In this document: in pieces, positions 9,030 through 17,773 of the stretch
Layout: each line of letters starts with the position of its first letter
How positions within the stretch are numbered: position 1 is the stretch's first letter
From: Streptomyces sp. ICBB 8177
GTDB lineage: Bacteria; Actinomycetota; Actinomycetes; Streptomycetales; Streptomycetaceae
Length of the DNA: 64,000 nucleotides
Direction: 5' to 3'
Assembly (NCBI RefSeq): GCF_003144095.1
Contig: NZ_NSKH01000003.1
Coordinates: 506,086 to 570,085 of the forward strand
The notes under the pieces: generated by a model
The model's input: only the letters and a program-made list of their open reading frames with translations
What the model was told of the DNA's origin: nothing
The model's database searches: none
Translations under genes and position numbers: made by a program

Positions 9030-9986
9030 TCAGGCCGTCACGTCGCGGGTGGTCAGCCGGGCCCAGGCGGCCGAGACGAAGACGGCCGCGTACAGGGCCT
9101 GGAGTCCGGCGTTCCTGGCGATCGCGCCCCCGACGACCGGGGCGCGCAGCAGGTCGGCGAAGCTCATCCAGTAGTGCGGGAACAGGTAGGGCTGGACGGC
9201 GTGCAGTTGCGGGACCGCGCCGAGGATCTGCACGGTGAGCAGGACGCCGACGGTGGTGGCCATGGCCGCGATGGCGCTGTCGGTGAGCGTGGAGACGAAC
9301 AGGCCGAGCGCCGCGACGCCGACCAGCGAGACGGCCACCGTGCCCGCGATGGCCAGTGCCCGCAGCAGGCCGTCGCCCAGCGACACGGTCTGCCCGGAGA
9401 TCAGCGTGATGTCGCCGAACGGGAAGAGGGCGGCGCCGGTCACCAGCGCGGCCAGGGACACCACCAGCGTCGCGGCCGCGCAGAACACCAGCACGCAGGC
9501 GTACTTGGTGAGCAGCAGCCGGGTCCGCCCGGCCGGGGCGACCAGCAGATAGCGCAGCGTGCCGGCGTTGGCCTCGCCCGCGACGGAGTCGCCCGCCACC
9601 ACGCCGACCGCCATCGGCAGGAAGAACGGCAGGGTGACGGCGAGCGAGGTGAAGACCAGGAACAGGCCGTTGTTGGTGACGTCGGCGATGAAGGCGGGGC
9701 CGTCGCCCGCGCCCTGTCGGTCGCCGCGGGTCTGGAGCTTCACCGCGGCACCGACCAGCACCGGGATCGCGGCCAGGACGCCCAGCAGCGCGGCGGTGCG
9801 CCAGCGGCGGAAGACGATGCGCAGTTCGCCACGGAACAGGCCCAGCGACCGCAGTGCCCGCGCCGCCCTGGAAGCGCTCGGCGTGGTCGCCGAGGCCGGC
9901 TCGCCCGTCGCGGGACCGGTCCCCGCCGTCTGCGCCCCGGCTCCCGCCGCCGCGTCGGCGGTCGTGTGCGCCTCAGCCCGCGACAT
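9030..9986 (-). CDS. ABC-2 type exporter, membrane subunit
   Basis: A 318-residue protein with a soluble Ala/Thr-rich start of about 45 residues and six predicted membrane segments, beginning at TAALLGVLAAIPVLVGA. The GEANAGTLRYLLVAPAGRTRLLLTK segment is the signature of ABC-2 permeases, in which a coupling helix contacts the ATPase. Its start lies 14 bases inside the end of the ATPase gene, so the two are coupled and surely work together. The exported substrate is not evident; neighbouring envelope-related genes suggest a cell-envelope or lipid role. Confidence 0.85.
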   Translation of the reverse strand: MSRAEAHTTADAAAGAGAQTAGTGPATGEPASATTPSASRAARALRSLGLFRGELRIVFRRWRTAALLGVLAAIPVLVGAAVKLQTRGDRQGAGDGPAFIADVTNNGLFLVFTSLAVTLPFFLPMAVGVVAGDSVAGEANAGTLRYLLVAPAGRTRLLLTKYACVLVFCAAATLVVSLAALVTGAALFPFGDITLISGQTVSLGDGLLRALAIAGTVAVSLVGVAALGLFVSTLTDSAIAAMATTVGVLLTVQILGAVPQLHAVQPYLFPHYWMSFADLLRAPVVGGAIARNAGLQALYAAVFVSAAWARLTTRDVTA

Positions 9987-10923
9987 CGAAGCCCTCCCCG
10001 GTCAGCGCCACGAAGGCGTCCTCCAGCGACGCGCGTTCGGTGCCGAAGGCGCGCACCCGTACCCCGGCGGCGACCAGGGCGGCGTTCAGCTCGGCCACGT
10101 CCGCGGCAGGCTGCGGCAGCTCACCGATGACCCGGTCGGAGTCGGTCGCGAGACCGGTCAGGCCATGTTCCCTCAGGACGCGGACGGCCTCGGCCACGTC
10201 CGGCGTGGTGACGGCGAGCCGACCGCGCGCGCCCGCGGACAACTCGGCGACCTCGCCCTGGACGACCAGCTCGCCCCGGGACATCACCGCGGCGTGCGTG
10301 CAGACCTGCTCGATCTCGTCCAGCAGGTGGGAGGAGAGGAAGACGGTGGTGCCCTCGGCGGCGACCTCGCGCACCAGCGTGCGGATCTCCCGCATGCCCT
10401 GCGGGTCGAGGCCGTTGGTCGGCTCGTCCAGCACCAGCAGCTCGCGCGGCCGCAGCAGCGCGCGGGCCAGGCCCAGGCGCTGCTTCATGCCCAGCGAGTA
10501 CACCCGCGCCTTCTTGCCCGACGCCGCGCCGAGCCCGACGCGTTCCAGCGCGGCGCCGACCCGCGCCGTCCGGGTGGCCGGATCGGCGGTGGGGTCGGCG
10601 GCGTCGTAGCGCAGCAGGTTCTCCCTGCCGGTGAGGAACCCGTACAGCGCGGGGCCCTCGATGAGCGCGCCGACCCTGGGCAGCACCTGGCGGGCGGCGC
10701 GCGGCATGGGCTCGCCCAACACGCGCGCGCCGCCCGAGGTCGGCTCGACCAGCCCCAGCAGCATGCGGATGGTGGTGGTCTTGCCCGAGCCGTTGGGCCC
10801 GAGGAAGCCGAAGACGCTGCCGCGCGGCACGGTCAGGTCGAGACCGCGTACCGCGAACTGCCCGCCCCGGAAGCGCTTGGTCAGCCCTCGCGTGGCGATC
10901 GCGGGGTCGGGCGGCCCGTCCAT
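9973..10923 (-). CDS. ABC transporter ATP-binding subunit
   Basis: A 316-residue DrrA/CcmA-type ATPase: Walker A GPNGSGKT at about residue 44, signature YSLGMKQRLGLARAL around 140, Walker B LLVLDEPTNGLDPQG and the switch SSHLLDEIEQV. The C-terminal 80 residues form the extra domain usual in drug- and lipid-export ATPases. An AGGAGG ribosome site lies five bases before the ATG. It is the first gene of a two-gene unit with the permease and follows a LolA/RseB-like gene on the same strand after a 57-base gap. Confidence 0.9.
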   Translation of the reverse strand: MDGPPDPAIATRGLTKRFRGGQFAVRGLDLTVPRGSVFGFLGPNGSGKTTTIRMLLGLVEPTSGGARVLGEPMPRAARQVLPRVGALIEGPALYGFLTGRENLLRYDAADPTADPATRTARVGAALERVGLGAASGKKARVYSLGMKQRLGLARALLRPRELLVLDEPTNGLDPQGMREIRTLVREVAAEGTTVFLSSHLLDEIEQVCTHAAVMSRGELVVQGEVAELSAGARGRLAVTTPDVAEAVRVLREHGLTGLATDSDRVIGELPQPAADVAELNAALVAAGVRVRAFGTERASLEDAFVALTGEGFDVAG

Positions 10924-10980
10924 CCGGTTCCTCCTAGCTGCTCGGCCGCGGCCCGCGCGGGGCCGCGGCCGGGGCGACGG

Positions 10981-12351
10981 TCACCCGGCGGCCGCGTTCG
11001 CCGCCTCGACCAGGCCCTCCTGGGTGACGGCGCCCGCGTAGACGGCGCCCTTGTCGGTCACCAGCACGTTGACCAGGCGGGTGCTGATCACCGTACCGGA
11101 GCCGAAGCGGCCGGAGACGTGGTGACCGAGCGTGCCGAGCAGCCCTTCGACCCCGGCCGGGCCCTGGCCGCTCGGGCTGTTCCCGGCGCTGCCGCCGCCG
11201 CTCTTGCCGGCCGCGCCCGACGGCGCCTTCAGCTCGGCGATCGTGGTCCAGCCGGTGCCGGTCAGCTCGGGGCCCGAGGCTCCGCCCGGCAGCTTCGCCG
11301 CGCCGGAGCCCGCCGCACCGTTCTGCCCGCCGGGGCGCTCGCCGTGGTCCTGCTTGCCCTGCGTCACCTTGGCGCCCTTGGGCACGGTGAAGGTGAAGTC
11401 GCTCGCCGACGGCTTGCCGAAGTCGACGCGGGTGTAGGCGATGTCCACCGCCGCCTTGCCGCCGCCCTTCGGGGTGAGGGTGAAGGCGAGCGGTGTGCCG
11501 GTGGCGGAGTCCACCGCGACGCGGACCGAGTCGATCGTGCTGTCGGCCTGCTTGGGCCGCACCAGCAGCTCGTACGCGCTGCGCCCGGCGACGCGCGCGG
11601 TGCCGTCCACCGTCATCGCGGTGGTCGGCCCGGCGGCCTTCAGCAGCTGGTCCACCGCGGCCTGCGGGGTCGCCGGCACCCCGGCCCGGGGCTGCTTGGC
11701 GTGCGCGGTCCTGGCGGTGTGCGCGGGCTCGGTGGCGTGGTAGACGGAGTTGGCGCCGCTGTCGTACGCCCACACCTGGGTGCCGTCGTGGATGACGGTG
11801 TACTGCGAGGTGTCGTCGACGATCGACAGCCGCTGGCGGTCCGGGCCGTCGGCGGCCACCTGGAGGGTGTGAGTCCCCGACAGCAGCTCGGACAGCTTGG
11901 CCGCCGGGTCGGCGTCGGAGGAGGCCGAGGGGCTGGAGGAGCCCGGTCCGGACGCGCCCGAGGCCGAGGAGCCCCCACTGAACGGGGCCGAGGAGCCGGC
12001 CGAGCCGCTCGCGCCACCGGCGACACCGCTCAGCAGCCCGCCGGACAGGCCCGAGGGCAGGCCGAGGTCCGTGCTGACGCGGACCGAGCCGGACAGCGTG
12101 CTGGTGTCGGACGCCGCCATCTTGTCCAGCAGCTGGCGCACCGTCAGGTGGGGCAGGGACGGGCCGCTGCCGGTGCTGGCCAGCGCGGTGCCCAGGCCGA
12201 TGGTGGTCGCGGCCACCGCGGCGACCGCGACCGGCACCGCGTAACGCGTCAGCGCGCGGCGCCGCCGGGCCCTGGCCTCGCCGTCGACGTCGCCGAAGTC
12301 CGCGTACCCCCCGAAGTCCCCCTCAGGTCGCGGCGATTCGTTCCGTGCCAT
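10981..12351 (-). CDS. Membrane-anchored LolA/RseB-like envelope protein
   Basis: A 456-residue protein with a short basic cytosolic start, one membrane anchor at about residues 37-58 (YAVPVAVAAVAATTIGLG), a low-complexity Gly/Ser linker at about 95-145, and an extracytoplasmic beta-rich domain. Segments such as SIVDDTSQYTVIHDGTQVWAYD and TLTPKGGGKAAVDIAYTRVDFGKP are typical of LolA/MucB-RseB-like (DUF2092-type) actinobacterial proteins. These may bind lipids or sense envelope stress. GGAGGT precedes the ATG by five bases. It is divergent from the ECF sigma factor gene and lies upstream of the ABC exporter, so the three may form one envelope-stress unit. Confidence 0.7.
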   Translation of the reverse strand: MARNESPRPEGDFGGYADFGDVDGEARARRRRALTRYAVPVAVAAVAATTIGLGTALASTGSGPSLPHLTVRQLLDKMAASDTSTLSGSVRVSTDLGLPSGLSGGLLSGVAGGASGSAGSSAPFSGGSSASGASGPGSSSPSASSDADPAAKLSELLSGTHTLQVAADGPDRQRLSIVDDTSQYTVIHDGTQVWAYDSGANSVYHATEPAHTARTAHAKQPRAGVPATPQAAVDQLLKAAGPTTAMTVDGTARVAGRSAYELLVRPKQADSTIDSVRVAVDSATGTPLAFTLTPKGGGKAAVDIAYTRVDFGKPSASDFTFTVPKGAKVTQGKQDHGERPGGQNGAAGSGAAKLPGGASGPELTGTGWTTIAELKAPSGAAGKSGGGSAGNSPSGQGPAGVEGLLGTLGHHVSGRFGSGTVISTRLVNVLVTDKGAVYAGAVTQEGLVEAANAAAG

Positions 12352-12638
12352 TGCCTACCTCCGTCGTTGGCGGCGGTACCGGACCATTGTCACCCCGGCC
12401 CCCCTTCGTCCGCTGTGTTCCATCCCACCAAACGGGTCCGCCGTCCACATCCCCCCACGGGATCAACCTCGGGTACGCCCCGGGGATGACGGGGCGGGGC
12501 CGCCGTCCCCTAGGGGCGGCGGCTCGCCCCCGGCCTCGCTGAACGGGTGCGCCGAGGTGGGCCGGCACTCCGGCCTGATCTCTCGGATCTCCAACTACCC
12601 CTCTCGACCTGGGGGTTCGAGTGCGACAGGATGCGGGC

Positions 12639-13166
12639 GTGAGCGAGCACCGACCCTCCAGGGGCCAGCACAGACGGTCCACCGGCCCGGAGCCGGACGA
12701 GGAGTTGATACGCGCCCTGCACGCCACGCACGCGGCACCGCTGTACGCGTTCGTGCTGCGGCTGGTGGGGGGTGACCGGGACCGCGCGCAGGACGTGGTG
12801 CGCGAGACGCTGCTGACCGCCTGGCGGGAGACCGAACGGCTGGAGCGCGGGCCGGGGGCGTTGCGGCCCTGGCTGGTGAGCGTGGCCCGGCGGATCGCGC
12901 TGGGCCCCTCGGGCGGCCGGGCGCCTGCGCCCGTGCCGGAACCCGGGGAGGTCGACGGCGCGCTGCGGATGATGGCGGTCTGCGACGCGCTGGCGGACCT
13001 GACGGAAAGCCACCGCGAGGCGCTGACCGCGACGTACTTCTCGGGGCGGACGGCCGCTCAGGCGGCCCAGGAGCTGGGGGTGCCGGCGCAGGAGGTGCGG
13101 ACCCGGGCCTTCTACGCGCTGCGCAGGCTGAAGATCGCGCTGGAGGAACGCGGGGTGTCGTCGTGA
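12639..13166 (+). CDS. ECF-type RNA polymerase sigma factor
   Basis: A 175-residue sigma factor. Region 2 lies at about residues 25-75 (LYAFVLRLVGGDRDRAQDVVRETLLTAW), recognising the -10 element, and region 4 at about 115-170 (LTESHREALTATYFSG, then AAQELGVPAQEVRTRAFYALRRLK), the helix-turn-helix for the -35 element. The GTG at 12639 has AGGA seven bases upstream; a GTG at 12621 is an alternative. Its stop overlaps the start of a zinc-finger anti-sigma gene (GTGA at 13163), the standard pairing for a membrane-stress or redox-controlled sigma factor. Confidence 0.88.
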   Translation: MSEHRPSRGQHRRSTGPEPDEELIRALHATHAAPLYAFVLRLVGGDRDRAQDVVRETLLTAWRETERLERGPGALRPWLVSVARRIALGPSGGRAPAPVPEPGEVDGALRMMAVCDALADLTESHREALTATYFSGRTAAQAAQELGVPAQEVRTRAFYALRRLKIALEERGVSS

Positions 13167-13396
13167 CCGCCGGCGATCGGCACCACGTGGACGTCGGGGC
13201 GTATGCCCTGGGTCTGCTGGAGGAGGCGGACGCGGACCGGTTCGAGGAGCACCTCGCCCAGTGCGGGCGCTGCGCGGACCTGCTGGAGGACTTCGTCGGC
13301 CTTGAGCCCCTGCTGGCGGCCTACGCGGCGCGGCAGGGCACGGCGAGCGCGGCGAGCGCGGCGGACGCCGCGCAACGGGGGCCGGGAGGACGGTGA
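13163..13396 (+). CDS. Short zinc-finger anti-sigma factor
   Basis: Only 77 residues. The sequence AYALGLLEEADADRFEEHLAQCGRCADLLEDF contains the ZAS motif HxxxCxxC (HLAQCGRC, about residues 29-36) with an upstream His, as in RsrA-like anti-sigma factors. Typical partners continue for 150 residues or more through a membrane helix, but here the frame ends just after an Ala-rich tail. It may act as a soluble redox-sensing partner of the adjacent sigma factor or be a truncated remnant; the repeat-rich DNA directly downstream favours loss of the distal part. Confidence 0.75.
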   Translation: MTAGDRHHVDVGAYALGLLEEADADRFEEHLAQCGRCADLLEDFVGLEPLLAAYAARQGTASAASAADAAQRGPGGR

Positions 13397-13785
13397 CCGT
13401 CTTCGGCGGTGCGGCGGGTTTCGGCGGTACGCGGGGTTCCGGCGGTGCGCCGGGCCACACGGTGCGGCGGGGTCGGCGGTGCGGCCGGTTCCGGCGGTGC
13501 GCCGGAGCGGGCACGCGGCGGGATCGGTGGGCTCGGCACCGCCGGACAGCTGCGTGCCTGTTGCTCGCCGTCGCGGCGGAAGAAATGGGTGCGGCGGAAG
13601 GAAATGGGTGCGGCGGAAGGGAACGGGGCCGACAGCCGTGGCGCTGCTCCGCCGGTCCGGTCGGCTCGGCACCGCCGGACAGCTACGTGCCTCTTGCTCG
13701 CCGTCGCGGCGGAAAGAAATGGGTGCGGCAGCCGTGGCGATCATGCCGCCGTCGCGGCGGAGGACAGGCGGCGCCCCGCTCGCAC
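13397..13785. repeat. Non-coding, repeat-rich 389 bp between anti-sigma and prenyl synthase genes
   Basis: No frame here encodes a believable protein. A 66-base unit beginning ggctcggcaccgccgg occurs at 13530-13595 and again, nearly identical, at 13663-13729. Inside and beside it the word aaatgggtgcggc occurs three times, and gccgtcgcggcgga three times. The first 100 bases repeat ggcggtgcg-like words. I see no hairpin that is clearly a terminator. Confidence 0.7.
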
Positions 13786-14790
13786 TCAGCCCGCCCGGTG
13801 CACCACCGCGTCGCACAAAGCCTCCAGGGCGTTCTTCGCGGGGCAGTCCGGCAGGGGGGACAGGGACGCGCGGGCCAGGTCGGCGTAGCGGATCGCGTCG
13901 CGGCGGGCCATCTCCAGCGCGGGGTGCGCCCGCAGCAGGGCGAGCGCTTCCGCGTGGCGGGCGTCGTCCGTCAGGTCGCCCTCCAGCAGCGCGACCAGGC
14001 GGCGGTCGTCGGGGCTGTCGAAGGCGCCGGAGCGCAGGTGCAGCACCGGCAGCGTGGCGATGCCCTCGCGCAGGTCGGTGCCCGGGGTCTTACCGGACTC
14101 GTGGCCGTCGCTTGCGATGTCCAGCACGTCGTCCACGAGCTGGAAGGCGATGCCGATGCGCTCGCCGTACTGGGTGAGGGTGTCCACCACCGCGTCGTCC
14201 GCGCCGGACATCATCGCGCCGAACCGCCCGGACACCGCCATCAGCGAGCCGGTCTTGCCGGCCAGCACCTCCAGGTAGTGGTCGATGGCGTCGCGCCCGT
14301 CCTGCGGGCCCGCGGTCTCCAGGATCTGGCCGGTGACCAGCCGCTCGAACGCCTCGGCCTGGATGCGCACGGCCTCCGGGCCCAGGTCGGCCAGTATGTG
14401 CGAGGCGCGGGCGAAGACGAAGTCGCCGGTCAGCACGGCCACCGAGTTGTCCCAGCGGGCGTTGGCGGTGGGCACGCCGCGCCGCACGTCCGCCTCGTCC
14501 ATGACGTCGTCGTGGTAGAGCGTGGCCAGGTGGGTCAGCTCCACGACGACCGCCGCGGGCACCACGCCGGGCGCGTACGGGTCGCCGAACTGCGCGGCCA
14601 GCAGTACGACCAGCGGCCGGAAACGCTTGCCCCCGGCCCGCACCAGGTGCTGCGCGGCGTTCGTGATGAACGGCACGTCGCTCTTGGTGGCCTCCAGCAG
14701 GCCCTCTTCGACCTCCGCGAGACCGACACGGATGTCGGTGTCGAGGACCTGGTCGCGCACGTTCAGCCCGAAGGGCCCGACGACGGTCAC
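13786..14790 (-). CDS. All-trans polyprenyl diphosphate synthase (menaquinone side chain)
   Basis: A 334-residue trans-isoprenyl diphosphate synthase with both Asp-rich motifs, HDDVMDEAD at about residues 85-93 and QLVDDVLD at about 215-222, plus AGGKRFRPL for binding isopentenyl diphosphate. It condenses isopentenyl units into the long chain that is attached to the menaquinone ring. The GTG at 14790 was chosen over upstream starts because AGGAG lies eight bases before it and the protein then begins VTVVGPFGLNV. The chain length cannot be read from sequence by eye. Other menaquinone genes in the window support the quinone role. Confidence 0.88.
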   Translation of the reverse strand: MTVVGPFGLNVRDQVLDTDIRVGLAEVEEGLLEATKSDVPFITNAAQHLVRAGGKRFRPLVVLLAAQFGDPYAPGVVPAAVVVELTHLATLYHDDVMDEADVRRGVPTANARWDNSVAVLTGDFVFARASHILADLGPEAVRIQAEAFERLVTGQILETAGPQDGRDAIDHYLEVLAGKTGSLMAVSGRFGAMMSGADDAVVDTLTQYGERIGIAFQLVDDVLDIASDGHESGKTPGTDLREGIATLPVLHLRSGAFDSPDDRRLVALLEGDLTDDARHAEALALLRAHPALEMARRDAIRYADLARASLSPLPDCPAKNALEALCDAVVHRAG

Positions 14791-14965
14791 GAGGGGAACT
14801 CCTGTCGCTGATTCGGTCGTGGCCTGAAGTGCCATTGGTTGCAGCGTATCCGGTCCCCTGTGGATCACTGGCGGCCGGTGCGCCGGACACCGTGGTGAGC
14901 TGCCAGGTGAAACGGCCGTTCCGGGGGTTGCTCGACGGCGCCCGCCGCCCCCGCCGCGGGGGTCC

Positions 14966-16201
14966 TCAGCCGGCGCCCGCCGCCCCCGCCCCGCGCACCC
15001 GTGCCGTCACCGCCGCCGCCAGCCGGGGCGAGGCGTACCGGGTGCCGCACACGAAGCGCATGAGCGGCCCGAAGGTCGCGGCGGACGGCAGGCCGGTGAA
15101 GTACAGGCCCGGCACCGATCCCACGTAGCCGCGGTCCAGCAGCGGGGAGCCGCCGGTGCGGGTCAGCCGGGCGCGCAAGCCCGGCCCGAGGAAGTCCAGC
15201 GCGTCGACGTCCACCCGGTAGCCGGTGGCGGCGAGCACGTGGTCGGCGGAGAAGTCGCGCGAGTTCCCCTCGGCACCGCCTCGTGTCGTCAAGATCACGC
15301 GGTTGGTGGCGGGGTCGAGCCGGGTGGCTACCGGTTCACGGCCCTGGACGACGGGTGCGCGGCCCTCGAAGCGGTCGTGCAGCCACCAGGCGCCACGCGG
15401 CCCGAGCACCTTGCGCACCAGCCACAGCCGGGTGGGTTCCGGCAGGTAGCGGAAGGCGGAGGGGCCGGGCACGTTGCTGAACGCGTAGAGGGACCAGGCG
15501 CGGCCGACCGGCGAGTCGGGCTTCCACTGGATGCCCTCGCGCGGCGGCGCGCCGAAGCCGACGCTGCCGCGCCGCCGGGCCAGCACGGTGACCGACGCGC
15601 CGCCCTCGGCGAGCAGCGCGGCGCTCTCCAGCGCGGACTGCCCGGCGCCGACGACCAGGACGTCGCGTCCGGCGAAGCGGTCGAGGTCGGTGTGCTGGCT
15701 GCTGTGGGAGACCGGGCCGGTGGCGGACGGGCCCCCGGGGGCGGCGCCGAGCAGCGCCTCGGGCACGTGGGCGAAGCCGCTCAGGCCGCTGGCGACGACG
15801 ACCGCCGGGGCGGTCAGCTCCTCGCCGGACTCCAGCTTGACCCGGAACTCCCGCGCGTCGCGGTCCACCGAGGCGACCCGTACGCGTTCGACCTCGGGCA
15901 CGAGGCGTTCGGTGAACCACTCGCCGTAGCGGACGAAGAACTCCAGGGTCACCAGGTCCCGCTCGGTGACCAGCCGGGGCTCCCCCACCGCGTCGCAGAA
16001 GTCCTGGAGGGTGTGGCCGCGGCCGGGCGCGGAGATGGTGGAGGCGTCCGGGGTGGACTTCAGCACCATCTTCTGCGGCATCGTCTCCGTCCAGCTGGAC
16101 ATCGGGGTGCCGAAGATCCGGATTGGGACGCCGCGCGCCTTCAGGTGCGCCGCGGTGGACAGGCCGTACGGCCCGGCGCCGATCACCACCACTGGGTTCA
16201 T
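14966..16201 (-). CDS. FAD/NAD(P)-binding oxidoreductase (flavin monooxygenase-like)
   Basis: A 411-residue flavoprotein with two dinucleotide folds: VVVIGAGPYGLSTAAHL at the start for FAD and VLVVGAGQSALESAALL at about residue 180 for NAD(P). An ATGY motif (HVLAATGYRVDVDAL) near residue 330 is of the kind seen in flavin monooxygenases and N-hydroxylases. Its ATG overlaps the stop of the ATP-grasp gene by four bases, so the pair is coupled. The substrate is unknown; oxidation of a product of the ligase, or of its amino-acid substrate, is plausible. Confidence 0.75.
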   Translation of the reverse strand: MNPVVVIGAGPYGLSTAAHLKARGVPIRIFGTPMSSWTETMPQKMVLKSTPDASTISAPGRGHTLQDFCDAVGEPRLVTERDLVTLEFFVRYGEWFTERLVPEVERVRVASVDRDAREFRVKLESGEELTAPAVVVASGLSGFAHVPEALLGAAPGGPSATGPVSHSSQHTDLDRFAGRDVLVVGAGQSALESAALLAEGGASVTVLARRRGSVGFGAPPREGIQWKPDSPVGRAWSLYAFSNVPGPSAFRYLPEPTRLWLVRKVLGPRGAWWLHDRFEGRAPVVQGREPVATRLDPATNRVILTTRGGAEGNSRDFSADHVLAATGYRVDVDALDFLGPGLRARLTRTGGSPLLDRGYVGSVPGLYFTGLPSAATFGPLMRFVCGTRYASPRLAAAVTARVRGAGAAGAG

Positions 16202-17535
16202 GCCGGATCCCCTTCCGGAACGGATGTCGTGCGGGCCGATGTCGTGTGGGCCGAGGCGGTACGGGCGGCGGGTGGCGGCGCGGGCGGCCTCACCGACCGG
16301 TTGCGGCGCCGGGTCCGCCACAGCTGGAGCAGGTGCTTGGCGCCCGGTCCGCCGAACCGGGCGAGCATGGTGAGGAAGGGCTTGACGTCGTCGGCCGAGA
16401 ACCAGGCGAGTTCGGTGCCGGTGGCGCGGCGCGGGGCGTGCGGGGTGGTGTAGGCGCCGCGGCGGTAGGCGATCAGGGCGGGCAGATCGATGTTCTCCAC
16501 GACGAAGCGGCGGCCGTCCAGCTGGGCCGCCTCCGGGACATGACGGCCCGTCAGATCGAGGTGGTGGGCGCGGACGACGTCGATGCCCGCGGCGTTCTCG
16601 AAGAGCCGGAACTGCGCGCCGACGCGGGGGTTGAAGTCCAGCAGCTTGTAGCGCCCGTCGCGGCGGTCGAAGCGCAGGTCGAGGTCGGCGCTGCCGCAAA
16701 AACCGATCCGCTTGACGAACTGGGCGGCCAGATCGGCGAGTTCGGGGTTGGGCACGACGTAGGCGCAGGCGGTCATCCCCGCGTGCGGCGGCCAGGAGCG
16801 GACCTTGACGCCGGTGAACAGGGCTGCGGGCGCGTGGTCGGCGTCGAAGTAGCCGTGCACGATCCAGTCCTCGGCCTGCTCGCGCGGCAGGTACTCCTGG
16901 AGGATCACGCCGGGCCGCTCGCCCCAGCCGCGCGCCAGCGCCAGCAGTTCGCGCGGTCCGGCGATGCGGGTGGTGCCGGGCACGACGGGGGCGCGGCGGC
17001 GTTCGAACGCGTCGCGGTTCTTGGCGACCACGGGGAAGCGCGCCTCCTGCGCGAACTCCCTGATGTCGTCCTGGCTTTCGGGGAACGCGGCGCGCGGGGT
17101 GGGCACGCCGTGCGTCAGGCACAGGTCGTGCAGGCCGCGCTTGCTGGCGAGCCGCCGGGGCAGCGCCGGGTCGACGCGGGGCAGCAGGAAGCGGGCGGAC
17201 AGCTCGGCCGCGTGCTCGGCGACGAGCACGGCGGCCTCCTCGTCGGTGGGGATCAGCACGCTGGGTCTGCCGATCCTGCGCCCGACGTCGAGCAGTCCGG
17301 CGACCAGCCGCTCGGGTTCCTCCAGGCCGGTGGTGGGCCACACATAGCCATGGGTGAGGTAGCGGGAGGAGGCCGCCGGGGTGCAGCGGTCCTCGGTGAC
17401 CGCGTACATCGGGACGCCCAGCCTGCCGAGACTGCGGATGGCGCCGACACCGCCGTGGTGCAGCGGGTAGTTGCCGATCTTCACTATGAGGCCCGGTACG
17501 GACCTGTCCACCGCGAACGACGGCGCACTCGCCAC
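16198..17535 (-). CDS. ATP-grasp carboxylate-amine ligase
   Basis: A 445-residue ligase. The N-terminal part (GLIVKIGNYPLHHGGVGAIRSLG) is a preATP-grasp domain. The centre (VVAKNRDAFERRR, then GVILQEYLPREQAEDWIVHGYFD) forms the ATP-grasp fold, and KLLDFNPRVGAQFRLFE carries the metal- and ATP-binding Asn/Asp. Such enzymes join a carboxylate to an amine via an acyl phosphate. The GTG start has GAGGGGGG a few bases upstream. Directly coupled to the flavoprotein gene, it suggests a small two-step pathway acting on a peptide-like or cell-wall-related substrate. The product is unknown. Confidence 0.75.
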   Translation of the reverse strand: MASAPSFAVDRSVPGLIVKIGNYPLHHGGVGAIRSLGRLGVPMYAVTEDRCTPAASSRYLTHGYVWPTTGLEEPERLVAGLLDVGRRIGRPSVLIPTDEEAAVLVAEHAAELSARFLLPRVDPALPRRLASKRGLHDLCLTHGVPTPRAAFPESQDDIREFAQEARFPVVAKNRDAFERRRAPVVPGTTRIAGPRELLALARGWGERPGVILQEYLPREQAEDWIVHGYFDADHAPAALFTGVKVRSWPPHAGMTACAYVVPNPELADLAAQFVKRIGFCGSADLDLRFDRRDGRYKLLDFNPRVGAQFRLFENAAGIDVVRAHHLDLTGRHVPEAAQLDGRRFVVENIDLPALIAYRRGAYTTPHAPRRATGTELAWFSADDVKPFLTMLARFGGPGAKHLLQLWRTRRRNRSVRPPAPPPAARTASAHTTSARTTSVPEGDPA

Positions 17536-17637
17536 ATGACCCCCCTCGGTCGCGGGAGGTCTCCCCCCTCCCCGCGGCGTTCCCAGGACGCTACTGGCGG
17601 ACCGTCGGGCCCAGCAACCGGTTCGGCCATATTGCGA

Positions 17638-17667
17638 ACACGATGTCGGGCATTGGCCCGATCGTGT
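17638..17667. promoter_or_regulatory. Inverted repeat upstream of the ATP-grasp gene
   Basis: The sequence acacgat..cgggc attg gcccg atcgtgt forms two nearly perfect arms with a two-base bulge about 100 bases before the ATP-grasp start. It could be an operator or a weak hairpin; nothing else distinguishes the two. Confidence 0.35.
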
Positions 17668-17681
17668 CATCAGGGCCCGTT

Positions 17682-17723
17682 CGTGCCGTCCGGCACTCCG
17701 CACGGGGAGCGCCGGACGGCACG
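17682..17723 (-). terminator. Hairpin downstream of the small secreted protein gene
   Basis: A perfect 13-base stem (cgtgccgtccggc with gccggacggcacg), whose 16-base loop contains a further CTCC/GGAG pairing. It begins 50 bases past the stop of the secreted-protein gene on the minus strand. Confidence 0.6.
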
Positions 17724-17773
17724 CACAGGACGGTCTCCGCGTGCCGGGGACGGCCGGCGCGACGGCTGGCGGG

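Noticed and set aside
13393-14811. A long plus-strand frame starting with a GTGA overlap after the anti-sigma gene
   Set aside because: Its distal two thirds are antisense to the prenyl diphosphate synthase, and its start is low-complexity Gly/Arg sequence from the repeat region; no domain is recognisable.
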